In this document: piece by piece, positions 1 to 10,924 of the stretch
How positions within the stretch are numbered: position 1 is the first letter of the stretch
How the letters are laid out: the number at the start of each line of letters is the position of its first letter
DNA from: Morinoia aosen
Lineage: Eukaryota; Arthropoda; Malacostraca; Amphipoda; Talitridae
Direction: 5' to 3'
DNA length: 64,000 nucleotides
NCBI GenBank assembly: GCA_030386875.1
Contig: CM059562.1
Span: 45,715,757 to 45,779,756, forward strand
Notes under the pieces: model-generated
The model's database searches: none
The model's input: only the letters and a program-made list of their open reading frames with translations
Told to the model about the DNA's origin: nothing
Made by a program: the position numbers and the translations under genes

Positions 1-550
1 GAGGAAGATTGCGCAGAAACAATGATACAGGATACAGTGTACTTCTTCATACACGGAAAAAATAATTTCTTTCATAATTTTCTATTTATCATTAAGTGTA
101 TACAATTCTCAACTAAGTTTTATAACTTATCTGAACATAAATATTTTGAAACAGTGACAATTCTATTCTGAACGAATTAAGGACGATGATAACGAACGAA
201 AAAAAAGTAATCTAATCCAAGTTGGATTTTGAAGTGCATATAATGTTTTTAATGAATGCAAGGAATATTTTTTAACCCTTCTTTTATACGAGGAATATAT
301 TTTAGCATCAAATTCGAGGGTTGCACTTGATAATTGCGTGGTATTTTAGATTTTCAAAAACAAATCTTCTACGATTATCTGCCAGCAAAGTTTTATGCAG
401 CGAAAACTTCCACTCGACATCGCAAGAAACAAGAGGAGCAAAGGTGAAGCAAGTTAGTTCCATTGCGTCAGAGATCTCACGAGTCAAAATTCAGTTGATT
501 GTTTTTATCTTTTCAAAACCTTCGTTTATCACCAAAATGCATTTTAACTC
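1..550. other. AT-rich stretch without a gene
   Basis: I see no coding signal, RNA gene or clear repeat boundary here. A 78-codon frame at 321-554 opens at TTG, has no recognisable motif and ends where the LINE fragment begins. It may be decayed upstream LINE or plain flanking DNA. Confidence 0.5.
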
Positions 551-1610
551 TTGATAATACCTTTTATCATATCTGTTCTTCCGCTACTGTTTTCTATTTT
601 CATTAATGATTTCCCTCCAATGCCTTCTAACACACGGATCTCAATGTATGCAGATGATGTTCAAATTGCAATAACAAGTTCTGTATCGGAAATACCACAG
701 ACGCAAATTAAAGACGAAACTTTAATGATCAGCCTGAAATCATGGTACGACCGAAATGGTCTCAAATTAAATGCTAATAAAACACAATGCATTATTTTTG
801 GATCCAAAGATGCAATTAAAAAAACTTCAGATATTACTCTTGCAGTTGGAAATGATAAAATTAATGCATCAGAAAAAGTTAAAAATCTAGGTATCTGGTT
901 CGACAGAAATATGTCCTTCAAATCTCACGTTGAGACTACTTGCAACAAAATCTACGGAACTTTAATGTTTTTTCATCGTATAAAAAGTATGCTAGACGAA
1001 AAATCCAGATTATTAGCCATTCAATCCCTTGTGTTATCGCGCATTGACTACTGCAGCCTAGTATGGGGAGACTTACCTCAATACCTTCAAAGGGACTTAC
1101 AAAAATGCATGAATTTTGCAGCCAAGGTGGTATGCAACGGTAATTTCAAAAGAAGTGATCACGTAACCCCTCTCCTCAATAAACTCGGCTGGATCCCTAT
1201 CCAAGAAAGGCTCCTCATGCAGAAGGCCCAATACGTATTCTCCTCGTTATATCTTCCTCAGAGCAATGCTGAGATAGTGCGTTTCCATCCACCCACTGTA
1301 ACCAATCAAAAACCAAACAGAAACAATAATGTCTTAGTCAACTATCGTTCATCCCACATAGGGCAGAAGGCTCTGTCCATATCAGGCGCCTTACTGTGGA
1401 ACAAACTTCCCCTGAGTATTAAAGTCCCTCAAAGACCGAGAAAATTTAAAGCCAAAATAACTCGTCATCTTGTGTCTCAATAATAATCCTTAGTTACAGA
1501 ACATACTGAATGAGTACTGACGAATCTCATTTACCTGGTATCTCCATTGCTGAACAATCTCCCTCGCTCATTGCTTTTATAATTCAAGACATCAAAAAAC
1601 AGTTTTGAAG
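551..1610 (+). mobile_element. 5'-truncated CR1/L2-type LINE: RT palm to C-terminus and 3' UTR
   Basis: A 310-codon frame (551-1483) holds the last part of a non-LTR reverse transcriptase. It opens in the segment normally reading GSVLGPLLFSIFINDLP (here FSIFINDFPP, residues 14-23) and carries the catalytic YADD box at residues 33-36. The thumb region contains NKTQCIIFG and LGIWFD. The C-terminus has HIGQKALS followed by LLWNKLP and RKFKAKITRHL, the tail typical of CR1, L2 and Daphne-type LINEs. The frame begins at TTG and there is no endonuclease or ORF1, so this is a 5'-truncated copy, the usual product of incomplete target-primed reverse transcription. About 120 bp of 3' UTR follows; I cannot fix its end or a target duplication. 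The palm-to-tail frame has no internal stop, so the copy is not very old. It could belong to the same family as the LINE at 54-57.5 kb, which retains only the other half. Confidence 0.85.
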
Positions 1611-1639
1611 TATGCGTAGGTATTATGATTTGACCGCCT

Positions 1640-2650
1640 ATACGTTGTCATTTTGCGGACATGCTTACTTGTATATGTGTGTACGTATATAGGTGTATGT
1701 GCGCATATGGGTGTGTATATGTGCACGTACAACTGTGTGCACTAGAGTAGATGAACCAGTCGAAGGTGCATTTTATGTCATTCCTCTCCGTTTCTGTGCA
1801 AGCATCAAACTAGACCGTCATGGTACCTATGTGTGTGTGTGTTGATCAATTACAGACATTCTGCACCATATTACAAAGATAATGAATTTTTTCTAATATG
1901 AAATTGTAAAGCATCCATGTAAAAAAACATAAATTCGTTGTGTGATCATCCATTTATACTGCAGTAATATACTTATTCGGCTTATAGTTATATGCTTATA
2001 ATAATGCGATACCTATGTTTGTTTATCAATTGACGACAATTTGCGCCATATTTCAAAGATAATGTGATTTTTTTATTTTTTCTAATATGAAACCTTTATA
2101 GGACATTAATGTTTTCTTTCTTATTCACGTCCCACAATCGTTTTCATATTTCTGACTTAAGTAGACTGTTTTGTGCCACAATTTTTAGTACGAAATTTTA
2201 TAAAATTCATGCTATAATAAAAGATATTTTCTCCGTTTCCCTCGATTGGAATTCTGGTTTATACTGACTAGTTTACGCTGATATTTGCGCACATGCTTAC
2301 TTGTGTATATGTGTACGTGTCCACGCTATGCGTATGACACTCTGTAGAATGCGTATGTATTGCCTCGATGCATAGAAATGCATTTGTGTATGCTTACGAG
2401 TTAGGTGTAAATATGTGCGTGGGTATATGTGTGCATGTGTATGTGTAAATATTTACATGTATACGTGCACATATGTGTGTACTAGACTGACAACTAGCAT
2501 TTTACTAGAGACAATGGTCTTTTTTCTGTGCACTCTCAACTTGTAACATTACCTAACTCGTCATATCTTTAGTATTGTAAAGCATTCATGTAAAACCTAT
2601 ACATTTGTTGTGCGATCATCCATTTATATTTAAATAAAATGCTTGTTAAC
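1640..2650. repeat. Diverged direct repeats in three modules
   Basis: Three sequence blocks occur twice in the same orientation. Module A is a TGTGTATATGTG-rich block ending in CTAGA, near 1660-1810 and 2285-2520. Module B has ACCTATG...ATCAATT...CACCATATT and TTTCTAATATGAAA, at 1820-1905 and 2005-2092. Module C has ATTGTAAAGCAT, CATGTAAAA and GATCATCCATTTATA, at 1905-1980 and 2574-2650. The order is A-B-C then B-A-C, so this is not a simple tandem array; it looks like an old, rearranged repeat with a TG-rich core. Confidence 0.6.
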
Positions 2651-2652
2651 TA

Positions 2653-2739
2653 ATGACCGTTATGTTAAAATTGTTGAATCAGAAATACAAAACCTATGAT
2701 CTTCTTGGTCCTCATGCTAATATGTACACATATGTATAT

Positions 2740-2771
<32 letters not shown>

Positions 2772-2875
2772 GTGTGTGAGTGTGTGTATGGATATACACA
2801 CATGCATACGTATGTGTACATATGTGTGTATATGGATATATATTTATATATATATATTTTTCTTTTTTTTCATGC
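2653..2875. repeat. TG/TATG/TA microsatellite
   Basis: A TG run at about 2740-2780 is followed by alternating TATG, TACA and TATATA stretches and a poly-T. All open frames here are low-complexity artefacts. Confidence 0.9.
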
Positions 2876-2879
2876 TTCC

Positions 2880-4020
2880 TTAAAATGACACTTGTGAACA
2901 TTGACCGAAACAAGCGATTTCATATATTATTTCCTGGCGTCAAGAATTGCGAAGTTTTATGTCATTTACATGTAAACTGTCAAAAGTGTTTTCACCCCAC
3001 AATGAAAATGCATCGTCCATGAAATTGTGTTATCTCCTACAATTAACATTACATGTATTATCAAATGTAGATTAAGCTAGATTAGGAGTTCATTGCCCTC
3101 AATCATTTCTTTTGACTAGTGACACGAGTTTTTCAATACTCGTGTGTGTGTATCATCTAAGTGTATTAATTTTAAGATATTTTAAAAACCAATGATGGTA
3201 CTTTTGTACCATCTCTATTGGAAATAAACCGTTTTTCTTTTCTTTCTTTCTTTTCTTTCTTCAATGTTTCCTCTACGATATCCATTAATTTTATTGCTCT
3301 CGAAGTAAGAAGTCCCTGTGTTTTCATGCAGGAGCAATAATAATTATTCATATCCTTCGATAACAATAATTTGATAAAGTGTGCACTAAGCCCAACAAGG
3401 TTCTACGTGATAATATTTATAAACTAAAACTTTGTACCACGCAAAACTTCTGTAACGTGTTCTGAGTGAAAAAAAAGTTTTATATTTCACCTGTTTCTCG
3501 CCATAAATGCAATAGAGAAATTCTTCCTCGGCTTGAAAATCTTCGAATTCCTTGAAGTATTCTAAAAATGATGCTCTTTAATCACCTTCGGCATGATTGT
3601 AGATCACTACTAGCCGTACTAATCTCAAATACACTTCATTAGGTAACTATATCTAAAATAAACTTGAGCTAATTCCCGCAAAATTAAAGTAAACTTTTGA
3701 AGTAGCTATAGCAACTTACAATTATTATTGATTTACAAAAAATTTCAATTTACAAAATTAATCCAGTTATACAAAAAGAATTATATAAAACTGGATGAAA
3801 AAAGAATATAATTTAAAAGGAATGGGAAGGTTTTACTAGGTTTCAGTTTACTGCCACTTACAGTTAATCATGCACGTTCGTCATATTTTATGCTGTTCCG
3901 AGAAAAATATGCGATATGCTCACACTGCAGATATACTTGCGGGCATATTTTATGCTATCTAAAATAAACTCAAAAGCATATATAATTATATATGCAATAT
4001 GTTCAATGTCACATCCCTAC
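2880..4020. other. AT-rich stretch without a gene
   Basis: No coding signal is seen. There is a pyrimidine-rich TTTC tract at 3231-3262, and two short direct matches: ATCTAAAATAAACT near 3650 and 3957, and CATATTTTATGCT near 3892 and 3953. Confidence 0.5.
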
Positions 4021-4265
4021 TGATGACATGCTGCAGGCTACGGCTCATCTGTAATGGAGTGATTGGCGGGCAGGCGGCGGCAAAGAATGGCTAGGGAGAA
4101 TGTCAAAGTGAACCTCACGGTACCCGCCTGCAAGCCCGGCAACAATGTATGTGCCCGCCGAAGTGACGCTCAGTGTGGTGAAAAGAGTGTCAATGTGAAC
4201 CCACCATTAGGTGTCTGCCGGCGCAGCTTGCCGATGCGCGTCTGGCTAAAGCGTCTATGAAACAT
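4021..4265. other. GC-rich island, possible MITE fragment
   Basis: A sharp GC-rich block in AT-rich DNA, with a repeated GTCAAWGTGAACC motif at about 4103 and 4188. This resembles subterminal motifs of non-autonomous DNA transposons, but I find no clear terminal inverted repeat or target duplication. Confidence 0.25.
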
Positions 4266-4951
4266 TCGTTCATTTCTCGCTTGTTTCTTCTCTATTCCTA
4301 TATGGGTATTACAGTCTAGAACCGAATCATTCTGAAAACACAGCAAGAATAGTGAAAATAGCCGATCGATCAATTTGATGACCGATACGACTCTTGCCTT
4401 CAATCGTTCTCATTTGACTGTCGTACCAAAATGCTGCGTGTTTCATTTTTCGAGCAACGAGGTGATGGTCACCAGCTTCCGTGCAGTTTGCCATAATGCC
4501 ATTTTGGTTTCATATTGATGAATACAACAATAATTAATAGGGAATTAATAATGAGAATACAAAAAATTTTGCTCCGAAAAGTGATGCATGCTTGTGCGAC
4601 AGCGTGAGGTAGACAATCTTGCTTACAGTATGGCATTATGTTGCTATTCTCATCTATTAGAGATAAATGAGCTTACATTATAACATATAAGTCACATACT
4701 ATAAGCGATAATTGAAATTGTGTGTCAAGACCCTTCAATTTGAGATACACCTTTCCTAACAACTCGTCGAATGCAGCCGTCCTCTTCTTGCGTTGTTTCC
4801 AAAATTTTCTTCTTCATTACGCAGCTGTATATACAGGTATAACGTTCTCATTATACCTTTTCCTGCACGTAAACGATATATGGGCTGAACCCATTGCCTG
4901 GATTGTTTACGTTGTCGTCGTTTTTACCACAAGTACATCGTCAGGGAATCC

Positions 4952-6205
4952 ATGTTCATAGAAGGCTCAGCGGTCACTAGAATTTATATACATGAAATTT
5001 CCCGCCGTGCAGCGCATCAGGAGTTGAGCGCTGCAAAGCAGGTCTCGAGTTGTTGTCAGAGTGTAGAGTACAAACCTGTGTTTTATAGACGTTATATTGA
5101 TGACACATTTATTTTATTCCGCGATAGCTCGCACAGTAAGCATTTTTTGAAGTACTTAAATTCCCAACATCCAAATATTAAATTTACAATGGAAGTTGAA
5201 GCTGCTGATTGTCTCCCGTTTTTAGATTGCACAATTACGCGCCACAATGGCAAATTTCAGAGCTCTGTCTATCGTAAGCCAACTTTTACTGGGCTAGGGA
5301 CCAGCTTTTACAGTTTTTGTAATTTTAACTTTAAGATCAATAGTGTTAAAACATTGTTATGCAGGGGTTATAATGTCTGTTCAAATTTTTATGCATTTCA
5401 CTGTGAAATGGAATTTTTGCGGCAATTCTTTCACAATAATGGCTTCCCATCCAGATTAATAGATTCTGCCATGAAGAAATTTTTAAATGTCAAGTTTCAT
5501 AACAGATTGCCTATAACAACTGTGGGAAAGAAGGATTTTTACTTCTGCTTGCCCTATTTTGGATACCAATCCGAGAAACTCAAGAAAGAGATACTTTCGT
5601 TGTTAGCTAAACATTTTACGCATATCAATTTTCGGATTATATTGTTGAACAGATATAAAATTAATTCTTTTTTTCACTACAAAGATAAGCTCCCTAAAGC
5701 ATTGCTTTCGCACGTCGTTTACAAATACTGTTGCGCACTGTGTGCGTCGGAATATGTTGGGTCCACAAAAAGGGCCCTCCATATTCGTGTGGCGGAGCAT
5801 GCTGGAAGGAGCTTCCGAACCAATAATCCCCTTGCCTCTCCCCCTCACTCTTCGGTACGCACTCATGCCGAGAAGTGCGACCAGCTAGTCCGCTTGGACA
5901 ACTTCCAGATAATAGGAACCACATCTAGTCAATCAGACCTTCGTATTTTAGAATCTCTTTTTATCATGAAAGGCCAACCTATTTTAAATGAAACTGAATC
6001 GTCATTCCCTCTGTTAATAGCATGTTAGTTTTGTTCTCCATCCTTTTTCGTCCACTTCTTTCTATTTGTTTTTACTATTGCACTTATTTTCAATAAAATG
6101 TATTTTTTGTCTTCCATAGATCTTGTTAATGCTGAAGATGACTCCTGTAGTCGAAACGTTCAATTTTATATATCATTTTAGGTTCTTCTATTTATTAAAC
6201 GACTA
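4952..6205 (+). mobile_element. Penelope-like element, 5'-truncated, RT plus GIY-YIG
   Basis: A 358-codon frame (4952-6028) encodes the C-terminal half of a Penelope-like polyprotein. The RT catalytic box is YIDD at residues 48-51 within KPVFYRRYIDDTF, followed by LPFLDCTITR (about 89-98) and VYRKPTFTG, both standard for Penelope RT. A GIY-YIG endonuclease follows: Y257-K-Y at the first strand, YVG at 268-270, a basic helix with RALHIRVAEH, and the metal-binding Glu at residue 334 in RILES. Such elements use this endonuclease and telomerase-like RT for chromosomal insertion. The N-terminal RT fingers are absent, so this copy could not act alone. Sequence from 4720 to about 5040 does not look like RT and probably marks the truncation. 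About 180 bp of 3' sequence follows the stop, including the hammerhead-like motif at 6132. Confidence 0.9.
6132..6158 (+). ncRNA. Hammerhead-ribozyme-like motif of the Penelope-like element
   Basis: A 27-nt block about 100 bp after the Penelope stop codon begins CTGAAGA (fits the CUGANGA core strand), continues with a T and a stem GACT...AGTC, and ends CGAAACG (the GAAA core strand). Penelope-like elements are known to carry hammerhead motifs in their terminal repeats. The unpaired T before the stem and a poorly defined stem III make activity uncertain. Confidence 0.5.
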
Positions 6206-6708
6206 ACTGATAATGGATCTTTTAAAAGCGACTATCCTTGCTATTTTATTTATTAACTGAAAGCTATGTAGCATGAATAGCTAAACCCTGTAGCGACATA
6301 AAATTATTATACGTTTACGACTAAAACCTATATAGTTTGACCTGATGTCCATATCTTAAAGTATGTGACAGGCTAAAAAAACCAAACTAATTTAATAAAT
6401 TTGAAGGAGCATCTGAAATTTTTTGTGAATTTAATATAGAAGTAGCTGAAAATTCTATTTTAATTTAGCTTGTAAATCGTCAAATATTCCGAAGCTAAGA
6501 ATTTATTTTAATTTAGCAAGTGTATCGCCGTTCATAACGAATTTTGAATTTTTCTTCTATGTTAAGATGTTTGTAAAATTCACCAACAATCTTATAGTTT
6601 AATACATCTGAACGGGTCAGTTGATTGCTTTAACCGTAACTAATTAATCTTTGATGAATTTAAAAACGAGGAAAATTCCAAAGAACTTAATCATATTTAC
6701 CAGGAATA

Positions 6709-6735
6709 CGTTTCGGAGTCCAGCTCCATCATCAG
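6709..6735 (-). ncRNA. Hammerhead-like motif, left arm
   Basis: Minus strand: CTGATGA, then T, then stem GGAG...CTCC, then CGAAACG. It is 27 nt like the copy at 6132 and has the same layout with a different, still complementary stem. Confidence 0.45.
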
Positions 6736-7747
6736 TTCGTAAAAGTATAATTCATTATGACTACAATAAAAGAAAAAATAAAATGTTGGATTCAGCCATT
6801 AAAGAAAATCACGAAAAAAAATCAAAACATGTCCCAGAGAAAATAAAATCGACAAGATCTACTTACAATTTGCAATGGGTAGGAACCGTCAGAATTGTTG
6901 AGAGCCGGTTTTCGTTTAAAAATATGTAGCGACTCTATAATTCCGAGGTCACATGTAGTTGAAGCCGAATCTAAGATTTTGAAGTCCGAAGAGGATATCG
7001 ATACCTTGCATTTTATTGCGTGATTACGAACGAATTGTGCGAATTGGTTCCCCGTGCGGAAGCTTCAACCCCGATGTTCAGCCATTCTGATATAAAAATT
7101 TTGTGCCATCATGCCGACGTACGATGATGTGCACTGCACACAACTGTGCAACTGTAAGAATAAATCAGAGAGGCTCGCTTCTCCATAAAAAGCGTATCCT
7201 TGTACCTGAATTGTATAATTTTAAGGTTGCTTCTTTTTCCGGTACAAGGATACGCTTCCGACGGAGAAGCGAGCCTCTCTGATTTACGAGCTCGTATTCT
7301 TAACAGTTGTAGAGTTGTGTGCAGTGCACTTCATCGTACGTCGGCATGACGTCACGAAATTTTTATAACAGAATGGCCGAACAACGAGGTCGAAGCCTCC
7401 GCGCGGGGAACTAATTAGCTTACTCCTCACACTACGCAGTACGTAATCACGCAGTGAAATGCAACGAACCAATATCCTCTGCGGAATTCAAAATCTTAGA
7501 TTCGGCTTCAACTGCATGTAACCTCAAAATTTTAGAATCTTTACATATTTTTAAACGAAAACCGGCCCTCAACAATTCTCATACTTCCTACCCATTACAA
7601 ATTGTAACTAAATAATAATCTTGTCGATTTTAGTTTTTCTGGGACATGTTTTAATTTTACTTTTATTTTCTTGATTTCTTTTAATGACTGTATCCAACAT
7701 TTTGTTTTTTCTTTTATTGCAGACATAATGATTTGTAAATTTACGAA

Positions 7748-7774
7748 CTGATGGTGCATCTGGACTCCGGAACG
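7748..7774 (+). ncRNA. Hammerhead-like motif, right arm (degenerate)
   Basis: The 27-nt counterpart of the left-arm motif begins CTGATGG and ends CCGGAACG. Both core strands carry a substitution, so this copy is probably inactive. Confidence 0.35.
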
Positions 7775-7948
7775 TATTCCTAATAAATATGATTAAGTTC
7801 CTTGAAATTTTCGTTTTTAAATTCCTCATCTTATAGATGGTTGCGTGTTTGCGGATATTTTCGGTTTCGGGGCTTATCGAATTTTACTATTTTCTTTCGC
7901 CAAAGTCTGTACTCGTACTTGGTGTGAATAACACGAAAATGACAATCA

Positions 7949-8235
7949 GTGCTCTCCGTGGTACAGTGGTTAAGGGATCGGGCTCGTATGTTGGAGTCGC
8001 GGGTTCGTATCCCGGCGCTGGCGCGGGGATTTTCCCGTTGGGTATAAGGGAGAGCTCAAGCACAATACCCCACTCAACCCAGGTGTCGGAAATGGGTACC
8101 GGCTTTACGGGGGAACCGTCATGGTGTCCTATATATAGGGTTAGTTATAAGACATTTGAAAAACCAATGCTTAGATCATATGTATCAGGCTTGATTGGAA
8201 ATAAAGCATCCCAAAGATGCCGATGTTAACCTAAC
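7949..8235 (+). mobile_element. tRNA-derived SINE
   Basis: The 5' part looks like a tRNA gene: box A TGGTACAGTGG at 7959-7969 and box B GGGTTCGTATCC at 8001-8012, about 40 bp apart. These are the internal RNA polymerase III promoter elements. A tRNA-unrelated body follows, with CCCGTTGG, CAACCCAGGTGTCGGAAATG and GAACCGTCATGGTGTCC. The tail near 8225-8248 is TAACC-like. The same body recurs at 35.57 kb. A tail of a different, older TE or a functional tRNA are the alternatives; the extra body and second copy argue for a SINE. Confidence 0.75.
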
Positions 8236-8504
8236 CTTTAACCTTTTTTGAAGAAATTATTGTTTTGGTCTACTTTTGGAGCCAGTTGCTATTATAGCTA
8301 GTCTACATTACGTTGCAATACGATTAGAAACACATATCTATAAAATAGATTTCATTTTGTTATTTTTCTCAATAATATAGTTAACATAGCAAGAGCATTT
8401 TATTTTTCATAATCGAAAACTTTATTCTCAATATTTTAATATTAATTGATATCTTAGCAAATAATTTTATTGTAACTCCCATGTAGGAGTTATAATGGTT
8501 TTAT

Positions 8505-8755
8505 TTTAATACAAGTGTGCACGGCCCGCCAAAAATGGGATTCAATACCTTTCATGAACGAATTTCCAAGATGTAGCGGACAAACAAATACAGTTTATCC
8601 ATCCTAACAGTACTCGTGATGAACAATATTTTTGTACTTGCTCACTGGTGAAACTCGTATCACAGATACGGTCATTATAACTATCCTTATGAGCGTGAGT
8701 GACAGAGAAATGGAAGAAACAGACATCAAACAAATGAACCAAGGGCAAGGGTATT
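8505..8755 (+). mobile_element. Unnamed repeat family, copy a
   Basis: Shares its start (GTGTGCACGG...GGGATTCAATACCTTTC) and core (ACTGGTGAAACTCGTATCAC, then AGATACGGTCATTA) with copies near 38.44, 41.8-41.99 and 42.56-42.63 kb. The core contains the palindrome GTATCACAGATAC. It has no coding capacity and is probably a non-autonomous DNA transposon; the far end is not defined. Confidence 0.6.
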
Positions 8756-8759
8756 ATTA

Positions 8760-9430
8760 GGTAGCAGCATGACCCATGGAAATGCCAAGGACAATGTCAT
8801 CGTTAAGCTAGATGGACCAGTGGAAAAATTCCGTCAACATTATCTAACCTATGCTACCCTAATTCTATGTCGTGACTCGCACCGCCGCAAAGCACGTTCA
8901 CGACGCGAAGGCCTGGCGATCATCATTACATGGTAGCAACTGCGGTTCTTGTAGGCTCTACACCACTAATGCGTTGTCCACTGTTGCCAATACGTGGAAC
9001 GAAAATTCGGGTAGGTTTAAAATGTTTATGCCGAGCACATATGCACAAGAACACACAAAGCTCTCTTGACTCTGAGTTCCCCTCCGGCCGGCCGGTGACA
9101 AATCACCATTAATCAAAAACGATTACTTCGGGTACAGCTGTTCTCAAAATTACTATATTTAATTTAATGTCTTTTAATTATTCAATATGGCCTGAAAGCT
9201 GCACAAAAGCGACATGGTTAGGAAAAATGCGCAAATTACGGCGATCACAACAACCTATCAAATACTACTAACCTATCCTGATAAAATTTCAAACATATCA
9301 ATGCATGTACAGACGATCTTTCAATGTTACACTGAGGAATTCGGTATCCATGATACCGCAAACTCAGACATCCTATGTTTCTTAAGAAGCGGACACCGAA
9401 CAAATACATAAACAAACATACAACGGATAT
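8760..9430. other. No gene recognised
   Basis: A GC-richer patch at 8870-9110, including a CCGGCCGGCCGG run, gives two short overlapping frames without motifs. The rest is AT-rich. Confidence 0.4.
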
Positions 9431-9440
9431 TATTAGGTTA

Positions 9441-9592
9441 GATGATTGTAAAAGTATTGGTATCGGTAGTAGTATCGGTCAAAGTATCGGTATTTTCAAG
9501 TATCGGAATATCGGCATCGGTATCGGCCAAAAAATGGGTATCGGTATCGGTATCGGTATCGGCCAAAAAAATGGTATCGGTACATCACTAGA
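9441..9592. repeat. TATCGG hexanucleotide array
   Basis: Interrupted GGTATC/TATCGG repeats, in places four hexamers followed by GGCCAAAAAA-type spacers. The layout is like the two GGAGTC arrays in this window, with a different hexamer. Confidence 0.85.
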
Positions 9593-9599
9593 ATATAGT

Positions 9600-10806
9600 G
9601 CTGAAAAGATTACAATACTTCTAAATTTCAACTCATAATTTGTTTAGAATGAATAATTTTTTACAATTTTTGACTTGCAAAGATTATTCAATGCCATTGA
9701 AATTTTACTCACGAACGATTTATCCGTTTTTATTAATTCCCATTCGTTTCGAGAGGAAATTGTTCGAAACACTAGAATCTCTTTGAAGCGTACTTTGTAC
9801 GTTGCTCTTTATTGTCTTCAGTAGATATTATGCCTTTCCCCAGCCGAGGCACGAAATTTTTCCTCGCGTCACTTTTGCAGCTTGTTAAACATCTTCATCT
9901 ATGTCATATCTTCCAAGCTCACATCACCATAACGAGACTTTGTGAACCAGTTTCTTACTTGGTCCGTTTCGACAGCCTGACTATACCTACTGAATAATTT
10001 TACCACTTTCTCTGCTTCACATTATTTGTTTAAACTTACTTGAACATGTCGGGTTTGTCACTTCAGCTCTTTCATTGCCAGCGTTATTTAGTTTAATTTT
10101 ACTGAAATACGAGTGATCAGATGCTTCAGAAAAAAGTGGAAAGTTTTTAATTGAATTAAAATTAATTTATTAGAATCTAAGCATTTCTAAACGGATAAAG
10201 CACTTCTAATTTACATCAAAAGATCGGAAACTCAATTTTCAGTAGTTGCTGGTTATTCCTGAATTTTTCATTCTCAAAAATTACATGAGCTTACGAGTTA
10301 GTTTACAAGGTGCAAAGAGGAAATTGAAGGCAGTACGGGCAATGGGAACGTTTAATTTGTGTACAGGGTATATACCTACCCACACAGAAAAGCCGCAAGT
10401 TAAAAATGAAGAACAGACAATAAAGATTAGAAAATTACCAGAAGCATGCACGAAAGATAAAATTTCCGCATGCCGAATTAGAGCGAAGATTATCTAATAA
10501 AATCCCCTGGCGTCTCTGATTATTATTGCACAAGATAGACTCCCCTAGCTAACCTAACCCTATTGCCCATCCCATTATCCAAATCGGTTTCATCCTGAAG
10601 AAATAATTCAACGGGAAATGCCTCAGCCAATAACTGAAAAAAATAAACGTACAAATTTAGAGAAATACATCAATTTTCACACTTGACTCGTTATTTTATG
10701 ACAATTAAATTAATGCATATAATATAATGACGCTGGAATGCAAGTAATAACTCTACACAACTTTAAACGAAGATATACGAACAACATGCCGCAACGAATA
10801 AATTAG
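9600..10806. other. No gene recognised
   Basis: AT-rich sequence with frames under 90 codons and no motif. Confidence 0.4.
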
Positions 10807-10924
10807 TCATCCAAGGTGTCTACTAAAATGTCCATCCTCCATTTTAGCATTTTTTAGCACCTTTTAGCACATATGAAGATGAAATTTTAGCACCCTTTTC
10901 CTTCAATAAGCTCCAATGATAACT

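Larger units (their letters stand above)
6652..7832. repeat. 1.18-kb imperfect inverted repeat, Penelope-related arms
   Basis: Arms 6652-7206 and 7241-7832 are reverse complements, separated by a 34-bp loop at 7207-7240. Near the centre they match almost perfectly (GGTACAAGGATACGCTT; AGAAGCGAGCCTCTCTGATT). Towards the ends they match over GAATTTAAAAACGA and GAACTTAATCATATTTA. Overall they differ by scattered substitutions and small indels. Each arm carries a copy of the 27-nt hammerhead-like block found 3' of the nearby Penelope-like element. No protein domain is visible in either arm. It is most simply two head-to-head Penelope-type terminal segments or a non-autonomous fold-back derivative. 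Confidence 0.85.

Noticed and set aside
2653-2913. Frames of 76-82 codons on both strands
   Set aside because: They translate a TG/TATG microsatellite (runs of Tyr, Val, Cys or His, Thr) and are not genes.
7949-8022. Functional tRNA gene
   Set aside because: It has A and B boxes but continues into a SINE body seen again at 35.6 kb, and a clean cloverleaf was not evident.
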